Part shown: positions 36,397 to 47,762 of the stretch, one piece after another
Numbering within the stretch: position 1 is the first letter of the stretch
Layout: each line of letters starts with the position of its first letter
From: Pezicula radicicola
Taxonomy: Eukaryota; Ascomycota; Leotiomycetes; Helotiales; Dermateaceae
Assembly: GCA_003008705.1 (NCBI GenBank)
Contig: PDUO01000016.1
Span: forward strand, 311,975 to 375,974
Direction: 5' to 3'
Length of the DNA stretch: 64,000 bases
Position numbers and translations under genes: made by a program
Notes under the pieces: generated by a model
Databases searched by the model: none
What the model saw: the letters and a program-made list of their open reading frames with translations, nothing else
What the model was told of the DNA's origin: nothing

Positions 36397-38017
36397 ATGA
36401 CCGATTGCGCTACGGGTAATTGCACGATTATAGATGGAAGTACTACCAATGGGACCTATTATGTCGCTGGTTATGATCCCAATGCGCCGGTATGCCATTG
36501 GCATCAGAATATGGAATTGGCTACCATATGCGTTTGTAATTCATTGTCCTGTAAGCTCCTTTTCACACTGAACTCATTTTCATCTTTCTCGAGTTCAAAA
36601 AGTAGCGTATTTGGTGCCCCTGCTGATCCCATGGACTTAGTTATCGTCATTGTTGCGAGGATCTGGTATCGCTGGACAAGGCTTAAACAACTAAAAGCCG
36701 ATGATCGATGCATCGCGATTGCTGGTGTAAGTCTAAATTGTCTGGCTTCCATGTGCTCTTACTAATCGATTCTAGTTTTTCCTGATACCCTACACCGCAA
36801 GTCAAATTGGCACAAATGTATGGGGAGGTGGCCTCCATATGATCAACGTCCCAATGACATGGCTTAAATGGCATTGGCATGTGAGTGTTTACTTTATAAG
36901 TGGCAGCTGCCTGGGCTAATATGGAATTCTGCAGTACACTCCAGGATGGTCTGGCTTCTATGTTGTTACATCTTTGATCAAGATATCCGCGTGCTTGTGT
37001 TTTCTTGAAATCCGTAAGTAACTCCACTCCGCCCCAATCCGCTAAAGGCAAAGCCTAAATTGACAGCAATTATTAGTACCACAACATCTCAAGAAGATGC
37101 GTTATTGTGTGTATGGTCTATGTGGACTCATTTTTTGTCTCGGAACTACCATGACATTGGTCTGGATTTTCGAATGCACACCTTTCCTGAGCAACTTTCT
37201 CTGGAGTGTCGACTCGACATCTTGCATTAATTATGATTATCTACGATGGCGTGAGTAGCAAAACAATGCCTCTTAAGCGTTAACCCTGCTGATACAATAT
37301 AGTATGGATTGGTTTTAGTGTTCCAATTGACCTTGCTATTTTGTCAATCCCATGGCGGCTACTCAAAAAGGTTCAACTACGACACCACGAACGACGGATC
37401 CTGAAATCGGTTTTCAGTGCAACGCTACTCGGTACTATTACATGGTATGAATCTCTGCTATTCCATGAGTATTGATGTTAACCATTTTCTCGCATAGCAT
37501 GGTCGGAATATATGGCGTTTGGGATGACAGGACATCTGCACAAGTTGATAGTTTTTACCAAGAAACTGTCTTCCTAATGCTAAATGACATTGAGATATTT
37601 ATGTACACACTCGGTGCATCATTTCCAGGTTAGAACCCAACCCAGTCTCTTCATGAAACCACGTTCAAGCATACTAAAACTAAAACAGTCCTCTCCCGCT
37701 ACCTCGTAGCAAGGTCAGCATCCCAACAACAAACCCTAGAATCACCCAACTCCAACTTCTCAACCTGGGCCCGCCATGTCCCAGATTTCTTCTTCAAAAC
37801 AGAGCAAGTTCAGGCACATCAATCGCATAATCGTCGCACCCAGCATACTTCTATACATACAGAGCAAGATGAATCTGGGTTTAGGAACCCTAGTGATGGG
37901 TCTGATACTTCGGGATCTGTTATTCAGAAGTGTAGTGAGGCTCATGTTAGGTGTTCTACGAGATTCGATCATGATTATTATGGGATTGGTGATGAGGAAT
38001 CGGGGAAGAGGATGTGA
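36397..38017 (+). CDS. PTH11-like / fungal rhodopsin-domain seven-TM protein
   Basis: Eight exons (36397-36550, 36641-36726, 36776-36880, 36935-37013, 37077-37250, 37303-37444, 37498-37628, 37689-38017) close to 399 aa. TM1 ends in VIVARIWYRW, followed by the family block LKADDRCIAIAG. Later blocks are GTNVWGGGLHM, FYVVTSLIKISACLCFLEI, the loop Cys in IFECTPF, ...DSTSCINYDYL, IGFSVPIDLAILSIPW and a final helix ending GASFPVLSRYL. This is the pattern of the large Pezizomycotina family of membrane proteins that includes PTH11, without a CFEM domain. The tail after TM7 (~105 residues) is polar and rich in Ser, His and Gln, and probably cytoplasmic. A signalling role is inferred from the family. 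Intron 1 (90 nt) has no stop in frame, so it could be read as coding; I excluded it because it breaks TM1. Confidence 0.82.
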
Positions 38018-38255
38018 CATTGTGGTATTCGTTGCTAAATTCTTGGATTGAAATGTTATTGAGCCTTGTATATCAGCGATTGCAGTGGAGCGGTTGATAC
38101 TTTAGATGTCTTTTCGTTTGAAATGTAAGGTCTAACTGTAATGAAGTTATGTTAATACGATACCCAAACTTGGCCTAATAGACACAGTTCTTGAAAATCG
38201 AATTTATTGTTTCTGCTTGCATAGCATGTCGTTATCATTCCATGCTCGAATTATC

Positions 38256-39255
38256 TTATGGCTCTACTAAAAACGCTTTGCCTCCAGCTTCCTCATCCAC
38301 AGCCATACTATCCCGGAGACCGCAAACATTGAAAATGAATTGCGGGGTCAATTTAGGATCATGATCCATTCTCCCCGTCCTTTGCAATTTCTCCATCTGA
38401 TCCTTGATAGCCTGATAAGCAGCATTCAACGAAGCCAGTGGGTGTATAATAATCCTGAACCCAATATCCTCAGCCTCTTGAACAGAGATAGTCGGTGTGA
38501 TACCACCCTCAACCATATTCAACAACAAAGGCCATGGAGCCAAATCCCTCACAACATTCTTAAACATCTCAACAGATGTCATACCCTCCAAAAATCCCAC
38601 ATCAGCTCCAAGATCCCTCACAGTCTTCAATCTTCGAATAGCCTCCTCATAACCTAAACCTTGCAAAGCATCGGTTCGTGCAATAATCACAATATCGCTG
38701 CCAATTTTCTTTCTAGCAGATACCGCAGCCCTAATACGGCTCGCAAATACATCAAGATCAACTAGTTCTTTTCCACCTAGGTGACCACATCGTTTTGTCT
38801 GTACTTGATCTTCAATATGTAGACCAGCAACACCGGAACGAGCATATTGTTCAACGGTCCTGGCTACCATTATTGGACCTCCATACCCTGTATCTGCGTC
38901 TGCTATCAATGGGATTTTTGGATCAATATTTGCGATAATTTCGGCGTTGACTCTCATGTCTGATTGTGTGGCTATACCTAGATCCGCATGGCCTAGTCGT
39001 GAAGCTGTGGTTCCTGCACCAGTCTAAAAAAGTCGTCGTTAAATAATTGCTCAAAGGTTTTCAATTGAAAAGAAAAGATAAGCTTACCATGTATAGAGCA
39101 TCAAAACCAGTTAATAAAGTTATTCGAGCTGAGAATCCATCATATACACCAGGACAAACCAATATCTTTTTCGAGTTCTCGAGAAAATGGCGTAGTCTTG
39201 TTGCCGAGCTCACGAAACTATTATGCACCTTTTGTTTATCATCTGTTGGACTCAT
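38256..39255 (-). CDS. Isocitrate lyase / PEP mutase superfamily enzyme
   Basis: Two exons on the minus strand, 39255-39088 and 39023-38256, joined ATG|GTAAGC...TTTAG|ACT, give 311 aa. The superfamily's features are clear: the N-terminal CPGVYDGFSARI, then TGAGTTASRLGHADLG, the Mg2+-binding DADTGYGG (~98-105), and the active-site loop HIEDQ...KRCGHLGGKE with the catalytic Cys at ~135. IIARTDAL and FLEGM follow. Length and motifs fit fungal members related to 2-methylisocitrate lyase, oxaloacetate acetylhydrolase or carboxy-PEP mutase. They cleave or form C-C (or C-P) bonds in small 2-oxo/hydroxy acids. I cannot assign the substrate. No mitochondrial presequence is obvious. It is convergent to the PTH11-like gene, 238 bp away. 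Confidence 0.88.
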
Positions 39256-39513
39256 TATTACCCCTACCTTTGTACAAGAATAGATTTGAGAGAATGGAAA
39301 TAGAAGGAAATGAGGAGTTCAGGAAGAATGTAAGCTGGTGTTCGAGAAGTTGAATTCTTACATCATATCCCCGCTCACCTCGGGCGGGATCTTCGAAATG
39401 ATACCCGACTATAATACCCGACACATCCCCCCACATTTCGTGTAATCGTGTCCGAACTTTATCCGTCTTAGAATATTTATTGAAACAAGTAATATATATC
39501 AAAAAACAACCAT

Positions 39514-39604
39514 GGCACTTTGGCGGAGTGGTTAACGCGACGCCCTGCTATTACCAGCTTAGGCGTTTCCTTCGGGAGCGTGTGTTCGAATCACACAGGT
39601 GTCG
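39514..39604 (+). tRNA. tRNA-Ser(GCT) with a 10-nt intron
   Basis: The acceptor stem GGCACTT pairs with AGGTGTC, with the discriminator G at 39604. The D-arm is GCGgagtggttaaCGC, and the anticodon stem ACGCC/GGCGT encloses CTGCTA...A with anticodon GCT at 39547-39549. A 10-nt intron (39551-39560) sits one base 3' of the anticodon, as in all nuclear tRNA introns. The long variable arm (TCC-TTCG-GGA) marks it as class II. The T-arm is GTGTG-TTCGAAT-CACAC. Internal promoters are present: A-box TGGCGGAGTGG and B-box GTTCGAATC. Confidence 0.93.
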
Positions 39605-40205
39605 AAGACGTTCATTTTTTTGTTTTTTGAACTTTTTGTTGAAGTTCTTTTTATTCTGGCTCTTCAAGTTTGTATTTTGGATTTTTGGTGGTTTTGTGGA
39701 TCATACGAAGCTTAGCCGAGCTCTAGGTAATTGGAGACTTGGCTTAATTGGGAAGCGAAAAAGCCTACTACTCTACCGAGCAATGATAATATCCTATTGA
39801 TCTTGTTCGTTGGTAAAGAGGTTTTCTAAGTAAGGTCCTGTCGTATAATAAAGGAATTGCCTACCTACTGATATAGAGGACTATCTTACCTTTGGATTTT
39901 GCCACCTGCGTCTAATCTCACTTCCTTCCATTTCACCCTAATGTTTTCGAAGCCGAAATCTTTGTTCTTACAACCTTACATGATTTAAATCTGGTATCTC
40001 TACAAACGGTCAGTCTGGGTGACGTAAAACAACTTCTTTGGTTCGGCCGCAAGTTTTGGAGTATCTCTAAAAACTGTAACAATTTCCACGGAATTCGATA
40101 TCTACACGTGACTATTCCAGTCTATGAGTAGGTAGGTAGGTAACTCACCTTCTGAGCAATTTACTTGACTCAAATATTTAATTTAAACCCTTTTTTTTAT
40201 AAATA
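39605..40205. other. Intergenic region between tRNA-Ser and the carboxylesterase
   Basis: T-rich pol III termination region followed by AT-rich sequence with a short (GTAG) repeat near 40130-40142 and a T run at 40191-40198. No gene. Confidence 0.5.
39615..39621 (+). terminator. Pol III terminator of tRNA-Ser
   Basis: Seven T residues begin 11 nt after the mature tRNA 3' end, followed by a second T run; the standard RNA polymerase III stop signal. Confidence 0.75.
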
Positions 40206-42253
40206 TTACTCTGGTACAAAAGCCCCAACATCAGCCCAGAACTGACATCTCTCTCCTCTACCAGCTTCCCAATTCCAAGCATCCACAACCTCAAAATCTG
40301 CAGTCAACCCCGGCCCAGCATACTGAGTCAAATTAACTGTCTGTCCACCAGCACTTTTCCATATGATTTCTGTCCCATGACCGCCCGTCATGTTCAAGTT
40401 CAGCATCTGGTAAGCAGGTACACCATTCTTGCCTCCAGTTGACCAAGAAGGCCAAATTCCACTCTCAGCTGCAGTGATATCATCACCAGTAACAGTACCA
40501 TTTGCAAAAGAAGAAATACTGGCAACGAGAGACCCAGGTAAAGTAGGATCATCATACATGACAAACCTACCCCAAATCTCCTGCACCGCTTTCCGGAAAG
40601 CATCTGACATAGTCCCTTCTCCTAATGCTTCCCGATTAAAAGCATAATAAGCATCGAGATCAGCACCATGCTCTGAAGGCGGAACAGAAAACTGATATTT
40701 CCATGCTTTCGTATCACTGCGAAGTGAGTAAGCTGTTGCGAGCCAGTAGCTTGGACAGACGAAGGTCGTTTCGGCGTATAGATTGTTGGCGCGTTGTTGT
40801 TGGCCGATTCCGAAGTTAGATTGGTTTAGGGCTGAGGGTGTTGTGTTTCCGAGGGTGCTATAGAGGGGACCCGGGGTTGTTGGTGGGATGGAATAGGTGG
40901 CTTGTAGTTTGTTGAGGGCTTTGTTATTCATTAGGGGGAATAGTGTTGTGATGTAGTCGGTGAAGTCGGTTGTGGTATTGATTGTTTGGGGGACGAAACC
41001 TGGACCTTCGTCTGCGTTATTCTACGAGCATTTAGTTATGTTGTCAATTGACTTGTTCTTGTGGAGTTTGTACCCCTGAAAGTATTCTCACTCCATTCAC
41101 CTTGCCAGAAAGTAGTTGCTGAGAAGGTCGCTCCTGTAGAAAATCTCCATCCGTGACAGGTAAGAAAGTCCATTGTCCGTATTTTCCATTCGCCGAGATA
41201 TATGCACTCGCATTTTGTAGTGTAATCGTGTCCGTGTTTTGTAAACATGAAAATGCTGTCGAATTGATCGTATCCGTAGCCTGGTCTAAGCATCCGACGG
41301 CTTGAGCAAACAGGTAATATGACTGAGTGGGCTCAATACCATTAAAGTCCCACTGCATAGGTAAATAAGGACTCGCAACAATAGCATTACTAAACAACTT
41401 CGTCCCCTGATTTCCACCATAAGCCAGAGCTTGCAACATTACAGCACCTCCACCTGCCGATTCACCAGAAATGGTTACCCGTAAAGGATCACCGCCGAAT
41501 TTGGTGATGTGTTCTTGGATCCATTGAAGTGAGAATTGCATATCGTGAAGTCCTGCGTTGGTTGTTCCGTATTTTTGGATTTCGGACGAGGAGAGAAATC
41601 CAAATGCTCCTAGTCTGTACTGGATTACTACTACTATGAAACCATGTGAGTTTGTCATTATCATCTCTGAGAGATCACCATTTCCTTGTCCTGTTCCATA
41701 CCCACCGCCGTCTATGACTTTGTTAGAACCTTAACCAAGCAAGTGAGTTTTTTTTTTGGTAATGAGTGACTAACGTATCCAGACCAGAACAGGAAGATTG
41801 GTTAAGTTTTGAGGTTGGAATACACTCAAAAAGAGACAATCTTCATTCCCAAGACCAGACGATGTGAAGTTGTAGGTTTTAGACCTGTTTGTGTTAGAAA
41901 TAATAAAATCAAAATATTTTAGAGACACATACATAGGTGCGTTAGCACTTTGAGGACATCTTGGTGGATAGGATATTGCAGGTATAGTTTGGCTTCTATT
42001 AGAGACAGGCGCTTGTGGCTTTTGCCATCTGAGACTGCCAATCGGTGGTGCTGCATATCGGATGCTGTTATTGTCAGTTTTCGCTCTCGAAAGGATATTG
42101 ATTGTCACTCTAAACCTACCCTTTGAATATATTTAGTTGAGAGGTAGCATTATAGTAGCCTTCGTATACTGAATAACCTAAGTCAACCACTGGTCCTGCT
42201 TGAGCAATGCAAGCAAAGAATACTACGAGGAGACGCTGAATAATAAATTGCAT
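40206..42253 (-). CDS. Secreted type-B carboxylesterase/lipase
   Basis: Six exons on the minus strand (42253-42120, 42064-41933, 41884-41775, 41711-41074, 41021-40206; the first carries the signal peptide) close to 609 aa as five joined segments. The protein starts MQFIIQRLLVVFFACIAQAG, a signal peptide. Alpha/beta-hydrolase landmarks are GIRYAAPPIGSLRWQKP, EDCLFLSVFQP, the oxyanion hole HGGGYGTG, and the nucleophile elbow ISGESAGGGAV (Ser ~210). DEGPGF follows, and GGHGTEIIW carries the probable catalytic His. Many NxS/T sites suggest glycosylation. It would hydrolyse carboxylic esters outside the cell; the substrate is unknown. Intron 2 (41932-41885, 48 nt) has no stop and is a multiple of three, so retention would only insert 16 residues. 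I excluded it because it has clear GTATGT, CTAAC and CAG signals and interrupts the family alignment. Confidence 0.9.
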
Positions 42254-43265
42254 GATTGTCAACTTAGCATATGAAAACTAATGAATTATACTAAGTGCAG
42301 AGCTACTTAGGCTTTTTGGACAAGTTTAAGTACATGTTGTTTCGCCTTCTATTCGTACCTACCTAGACAGGTGTTCCATAATGTCGAAGAACCAAATCAT
42401 CCACGGACGAAGTTTTTCCAAAATATACATACAGTCTCGGGTTGATACAGACCGACAGGTTATGCTACCTGCATTGGGAATCTTTGAGTCTACGAAAGTA
42501 TCATCGTCCTTGCGGGGTAGTGGGGTAAAAAGGCACTGGTGCCATGTGCCATTCAACCGAGTGCTATCTCATAAATTAGGCGCTTCGCTAGAAATTATTC
42601 AAGGGGGACTTAGTCTCCCCTTTCATAACCGTTCACGGGACCACACATGACAGAATTAAACATATTTCTCAGTAAAACTTAGTAAGATTAATATCTAACG
42701 CCATATAGGTCTTTTCAAAGAGATCCTATTTCATAATAGATCTCCAAGACTGAGTACATCAAGTGCCCTTAGGTTTAGCGTGTCGAGCAAAGGTTCCGCC
42801 AAACTGACCAGAGTCGCGTTTTCCACCTTCCATACGCGTCAACGCCACAGAAAACGATGCGACAGTGACGACGAATACAATGAATTAGACAGGTATTTGG
42901 CCATTCGTCCAAACATTCTAGCCAAAGGACTATAGGATAAATTCCAAGCGACTAGCTAGTGGCAAGCGTCATTTAAATGCACCCCTGCGGGCCTGCTTTA
43001 TTACCACCCAAAGCATCCAACTACATGCAACAGCAGGGGACGAGATAGGGAGAAAGGCCGTAAGCAAGTGACCTCACTGACTTGAAATGCTACCAATCTA
43101 CGCGTCTATTAAGCTGGCTGACAAGTTGCTGAAGCCCTTTCTAAAGTCAGGGGAAGACTGGTAGGTTTTTATATGCTCCAGTCCATAGCCGCTATTTCCC
43201 CCACTTTCCATGTATATTTTCAAGAGAAGAACAACAATTGTCCACAGCCGTAAACGATTTCTCAA
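42254..43265. other. Intergenic region between the carboxylesterase and the PKS fragment
   Basis: About 1 kb. It holds the carboxylesterase promoter and what may once have been the 5' end of the PKS. A weak G/C hairpin-like sequence occurs at 42600-42622. No other gene recognised. Confidence 0.45.
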
Positions 43266-44262
43266 CATGAGGAAGACGGCGACGTCGCGGTTGTTGGCAT
43301 GGCCTGCAGAGTTGCAAATGCCAATTCTCCCTCTGAGCTCTGGGAATTACTGGCAACTTCGAGAGGCGTTCATAGTGAAATCACTCGTTTTAACATCAAG
43401 GTATTCTATCATCCTGATGGTGGCAGTCGAAAAGGAATGTCAAATATCAAGGATGCCTATATGTTAAGCGATGATGAGATTGATCGGATCGATCATTCCT
43501 TCTTTCATACTACTCCAGTTGAGGCTGTAGCAATCGATCCTCAACAGCGATGTTGCTAGAAGTTGTATATGAGGCTCTGGAAAATGCGGGAGTCTCTTTG
43601 GAGAAATTTATGAGATCTGATACAGCCGTGTATGCTGGTACGTAGTAACAAGAGCCATACTGTGAAACTAGTACTGACAACTTGCTAGAAATGGATAGTT
43701 GTGATTATTATGGAATCTTGACTCGGGACATCGAAGCCACTCCTCGCTATTTGGCGACTGGGACAGCAACGTGCATGGCCGTAAATCGTGTTAACTACGT
43801 TTTCAACCTCTCGGGGGCGAGCATGTCAGTGGGTACAGCATGCACGTCCTCCATGGCTGCTTTTCATGAAGCTGTCCATACACTCAAGCATGGCGATTCC
43901 TCAATGGCTATTGTTGTGGTGCAAAGCTTATCCTCACCCCCGACATGTTCATGCCATCGTCTGAATTGGGCTTTTTAAGCCCAAGGGGTAGGTGTCATAG
44001 TTTTGATGCTGCAGGTGATGGGTATGATCGTGGCGAGGGTGTTCTTGCTTTGTTACTCAAACCGTTGGAAACTGCAATCCAAGATAATGACCCGACACGC
44101 GCCGTGGTGAAAGGAGTATCAGTGAATCAAGACGGGCGGACTCAGGGAATAATATTACCTTCGTCCAGCTCAGAAACAGAGAGCAGGTCTCAACGACTCC
44201 TACTCGACTGTACTAAGCGCTTATATTATTCTTGCGGGAGCAAAGAACTTAAGCGACGATAG
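43266..44262 (+). pseudogene. Truncated polyketide synthase ketosynthase (KS) domain fragment
   Basis: The reading starts at VAVVGMACRVANANSPSELWELL, the conserved opening of a fungal type I PKS KS domain. It continues through PVEAVAIDPQQR, TATCMAVNRVNYVFNLSGASMSV and the active-site region GTACTSSMAAFHEAV with its nucleophilic Cys, then DAAGDGYDRGEGVLALLLKPL and VNQDGRTQGI. There are two one-base frame breaks, near 43550 (just after DPQQR) and near 43915-43920 (just before the segment GAKLILTPDMF). A plausible intron lies at about 43637-43687. The frame ends at 44262, before the first catalytic His (HGTGT region). The rest of the KS and all AT, DH, KR and ACP domains are absent. No in-frame start codon is seen upstream. 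This is a remnant of a reducing-type PKS gene, not a working enzyme. Confidence 0.88.
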
Positions 44263-44524
44263 CTAGGCATAATTAATTCTGCTTAGGTATAAATACTGGC
44301 TTGGCTTCTCGTCTGTACAGTACATACTCTTCATACGCACCGCCGATATTCAGAAACGGTCATAGCAGGCACGAAAGTATCATCTTGGAGTAAGGGGAGA
44401 CCTTCAGCATCAGATCAGACCCAAGGACCAAATCATCCCCTGAATATTCAACAATCGAAAGCTACATTGCATTCTCCAGCAATGCGAGACGAGCCGACGA
44501 GTGCAGTTTTCATCCTATAAGACA

Positions 44525-44863
44525 TTAGACAACTTCGACAGTTTCGATTGCCTCAAAGGGGTCCAGACCATTTTCACCTTCTCCAATAGCCTTCCAGATG
44601 GTTCTGATTACGAGTTGGAACAACTCGGGGAGCTCCCAGACCTCTCTGCAGATATCAAAGACATTCGAAAGTTCATTGGCAACCTGCCGGCTGCTTAGAA
44701 AAATTCCGCCACGGAAGATATAGCTGATTATATTTTGCAAGTCGAGAGAAACACGCCAGACAACTCTCAAATACCCAAATGCCCCACTCTGAGGTTTGTG
44801 AAATACCTCAAGGAGCCGGAAGCCGTAAGACTTTGGTGCTGAGTTTCTGCGATTCATTCTCAA
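44525..44863 (-). CDS. Unrecognised open frame, 112 aa
   Basis: A single open frame on the minus strand from the ATG at 44863. The protein starts with basic residues (MRMNRRNSAPKSYGF) and ends acidic (GENGLDPFEAIETVEVV). It has hydrophobic/helical segments such as VSLDLQNIISYIF and ELPELFQLVIRTIWKAIG. I recognise no family. Composition is more protein-like than that of the 65-codon frame on the opposite strand. It could be a small orphan gene or a relic next to the dead PKS; intron structure is unknown. Confidence 0.3.
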   Translation of the reverse strand: MRMNRRNSAPKSYGFRLLEVFHKPQSGAFGYLRVVWRVSLDLQNIISYIFRGGIFLSSRQVANELSNVFDICREVWELPELFQLVIRTIWKAIGEGENGLDPFEAIETVEVV

Positions 44864-45777
44864 TTTGGACTATGGATATTGTATTCTTGTGAGGCAAAGG
44901 AAGAAAAAGAGGAAATTGGGTTCTCGAGGGGCACTTACAGCGAGATACACTAAATTCAGAGTCAAAGAGAGAAATAGCAACTTTTAGAGTATAGTATGTG
45001 ACGTGCGATGTGAACAGCTAATAGAGATTACTGTTGCTTTAGATGAACAGTTAAGATATTACTTACTCTTACCTTTACCATAGCGACTCTTCTGCCAACG
45101 GCAAATCTGCTTATTAGTTGTCATAAGCTATGATGTTGTCATGCTTCGTTTAGTATTGTTGAATTATTACGTTGAATATTCTAAGCTAGTTTGCAATAAG
45201 TTACGTACCTAGTATGTATACCGTTAAGAATATGCTGTAATCATGTCTGCTGCTGCTTAATAAATAATACAAGCCTTATCTTTGATTATCAGAACAAGCT
45301 GCTCTGAACAACTCACATACATTGTATTAATAAGCTGGGACTGTATCTTCTACACTATACAAGGTGCTTAGTGCCATGGAAATCGTTTCCGCGACCAGCA
45401 TTTATAATATCGCTGATTTTTATTCTTCCATAAAAGAATTATTTAAGCAATGCTGTAGAAGTGTTACTTAGTATCTTTAGCCCTAATTTGGTAAAAATGA
45501 GAGAGATATGTTCTCTCTTTACCTTCCCCGTTTGGTCCTAGTTCATATCACTGGCGTGGCGCAACCAGCCTGTAAAAACTAAGCTCCAATCCCACTCACG
45601 GAAGATTACGTCAACAGTCAAATGCTTGTGGTTATCTCCATATACAGTACATGTTTATACAGCTCGCCAATTCTCTCTTATTGCTTCTCTATCCTGCCAA
45701 AACTCATACTCTGAAACTACCGCTGATCAATACGCAATTTTAATCCATACAGCCAAACGGTCAGCCCATACAGCGCC
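44864..45777. other. Intergenic, AT-rich, nothing recognised
   Basis: 914 bp, rich in TTATTA- and TAATAA-type sequence, leading into the PhyH-like gene. No gene seen. Confidence 0.45.
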
Positions 45778-46782
45778 ATGGCACCAACTCTACCAGCACC
45801 AGATCCAATAGACCCATCCTTCATCCCAAAGACATCCATAAAAACTCTCCCAGCAGCCACAACATCCGTCGAAGAAATTCTCGCAACACTTGACACGGAC
45901 GGCGGTATCATCCTAACAGACTTTGTCAACACCACAGAACTCGAAGCAATCGCCGAAGAAACAGCACCCTATTATGAAAATAAAGGACCACCAGGCCACG
46001 ATATCGTGCTCATACCCAAAGAAACTGTTCTCCTCGGTGGTCTCGTTGGCAAATCCAAAACCGCGGTAAAAATATGCGAGCATCCAACATTAAAAGAACT
46101 TCGAGACCGGATTCTAGTCGAGAGATATGACTACAAGCAAGAAGGACTTCCAGTTAGAAAGATCACTATTGAGCCTTTATTGAGTGTTAGTCTCACATTT
46201 AATGTTGGGTACGGAGCTCCGAGACAGAGACTCCATCGCGATGATAATATTTGGGGTACTAAACATCCCGCGCCGATTAAGTTGGAAGAGGAGACTCAGT
46301 TTGGAGTTTTGATTGCTGGTGTTGATGTTAAGAGGGAGAATGGCGCTACTATGTTTGTGCCTGGGAGTCATCGTTGGGATGATGAGAGACTGCCTTCGGT
46401 TGATGAAATTTGTTTCGCTGGTATGTAGGCCCTCAAACTTCATACTTCTTCTATTGTCCCGAAATCAAAGTCTTACTTAATGGAAATTCTAGAAATGAAA
46501 CCGGGATCTGCACTTATATTCCTCTCATCTGCATATCACGGGGGTGGACATAATTCTGTACCTGGCTTCACTCGAACGGTACATGGATTCTTCTTTTGTC
46601 GAGGGAATCGGCGTACAGAGGAGAATCAGTTCTTAGCTATTCCACAGAGTACGGCTTTAGGGATGAGTGATGAGATGCTGAGTTTACTTGGATATAAGAA
46701 ACCTGATACTACGCTTGGGTTGGTTGAAAGTCAGGATGCTTTGGCTTATGTACGGTCTACTCTAGTTAAGGCTAATGCCTAA
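45778..46782 (+). CDS. Phytanoyl-CoA dioxygenase (PhyH)-like Fe(II)/2-oxoglutarate oxygenase
   Basis: Two exons, 45778-46420 and 46493-46782, joined GCTG|GTATGT...TCTAG|AA, give 310 aa. The iron-binding HxD motif is in RLHRDDNIWG (His153, Asp155), and the distal His is in SSAYHGGGHNS (~230). The 2-oxoglutarate-binding Arg is probably in GFTRTVHGFFF. MFVPGSHRWDDERLP is the usual PhyH-family turn before the second half of the jelly roll. This size and motif layout match fungal PhyH-like enzymes of secondary metabolism, which hydroxylate, desaturate or form peroxides on small molecules. It ends 118 bp from a convergent gene of unknown function and lies 1.5 kb from the PKS remnant. Confidence 0.87.
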
Positions 46783-46900
46783 ATTAGGGAATATTTTGTT
46801 GTTGTAGGAGTTTGTTCTACAATATTACATACTCTTTGCTCAAGGTGAGAGGGGTATCATTTATATACACAATAACGCTGATCTTCGTGCTCGCTTGCTC

Positions 46901-47762
46901 TTACCCTCTGAGAACCGCTGCAATCCCATCTCTAAACAAATGCTTTGCATAGAACTTGTGAAACGTAAATACGAATGTAGGAAGCACTGGTTCATTTACT
47001 GTTGGATTACAAGTGATACTTGAATACCAAATTGTAGCTTCACCTTCCTCGTATCCTTCAGTTGAATCGCGTATCAGTTCGAAGCGATGCATGCCAGCGA
47101 AGCCACTTCGATTGTTCCCGAAGCCAACCTCAACAAAACTGATTGGAGGATTAGTTCCCCGGTTATTGGTTTCATGGACCTCTTTCGGAGTTGATAAAAT
47201 GTGCTTATTTAGCAACATGAAGTTACCTCTGAATAGAATGGTATGGATCGGTGGTAACGTTTCAGAGGAAAGATCTAGTCCAGAAGTAATTTCTTGGTCT
47301 TTTGCTTCGATTCCTAAATAAACGGTCTCTTAGTACCCTTTTTCTCCAGCCTCATAAATAGAAGAGCCATAGTAACTTACCTGAAAACTTAACAGGGACA
47401 AATTTCCTCCCAAATAGTCCCCACACCGCCAGGAAAATCCGTTCAGGAGTGAAAATCCAACCTCCAAAAAAGCCCTTCAGAAACCTCGCAAGAATCTGTT
47501 CGTCTGAGAAACTGGCAATTTCCGTTTTTGAAAGTTGGATGGAATAGCTAGCTTTCATGGCCATGTGGTCTTGAGGATTCACGATTTGAAGTGAGGGTGA
47601 GGATAAGCATAATGGCGATAGGGTTTCGGTTGATCTGATGGCTTTTGTTTTTGTACGTAGAAGTGGATGGTTGGTAAGGTAGACTTGAATGAGGAGCGCT
47701 GTTGCTGGGATGGCTAGTGACGAGATGAAGACTGTCCGTAAGGAGGGGTGAATGATAGGCAT
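46901..47762 (-). CDS. Conserved-looking membrane-anchored protein of unknown function
   Basis: Two exons on the minus strand, 47762-47381 and 47313-46901, joined TCAG|GTAAGT...TTTAG|GA, give 264 aa. The N-terminus has a hydrophobic segment (FISSLAIPATALLIQVYL) that would act as a signal anchor. The body contains FSDEQILARFLKGFFGGWIF, FLAVWGLFGRKF and, near the end, HRFELIRDSTEGYEEGEATIWYSS and FHKFYAKHLFRDGI. I do not recognise a domain by name. The overall pattern is that of small fungal proteins often found near secondary-metabolism genes, but this is only an impression. A TATA box precedes it. Confidence 0.7.

Noticed and set aside
42600..42622. G/C-rich hairpin-like sequence upstream of the PKS remnant
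   Set aside because: The stem needs bulges and is too weak to call a terminator or a regulatory structure.
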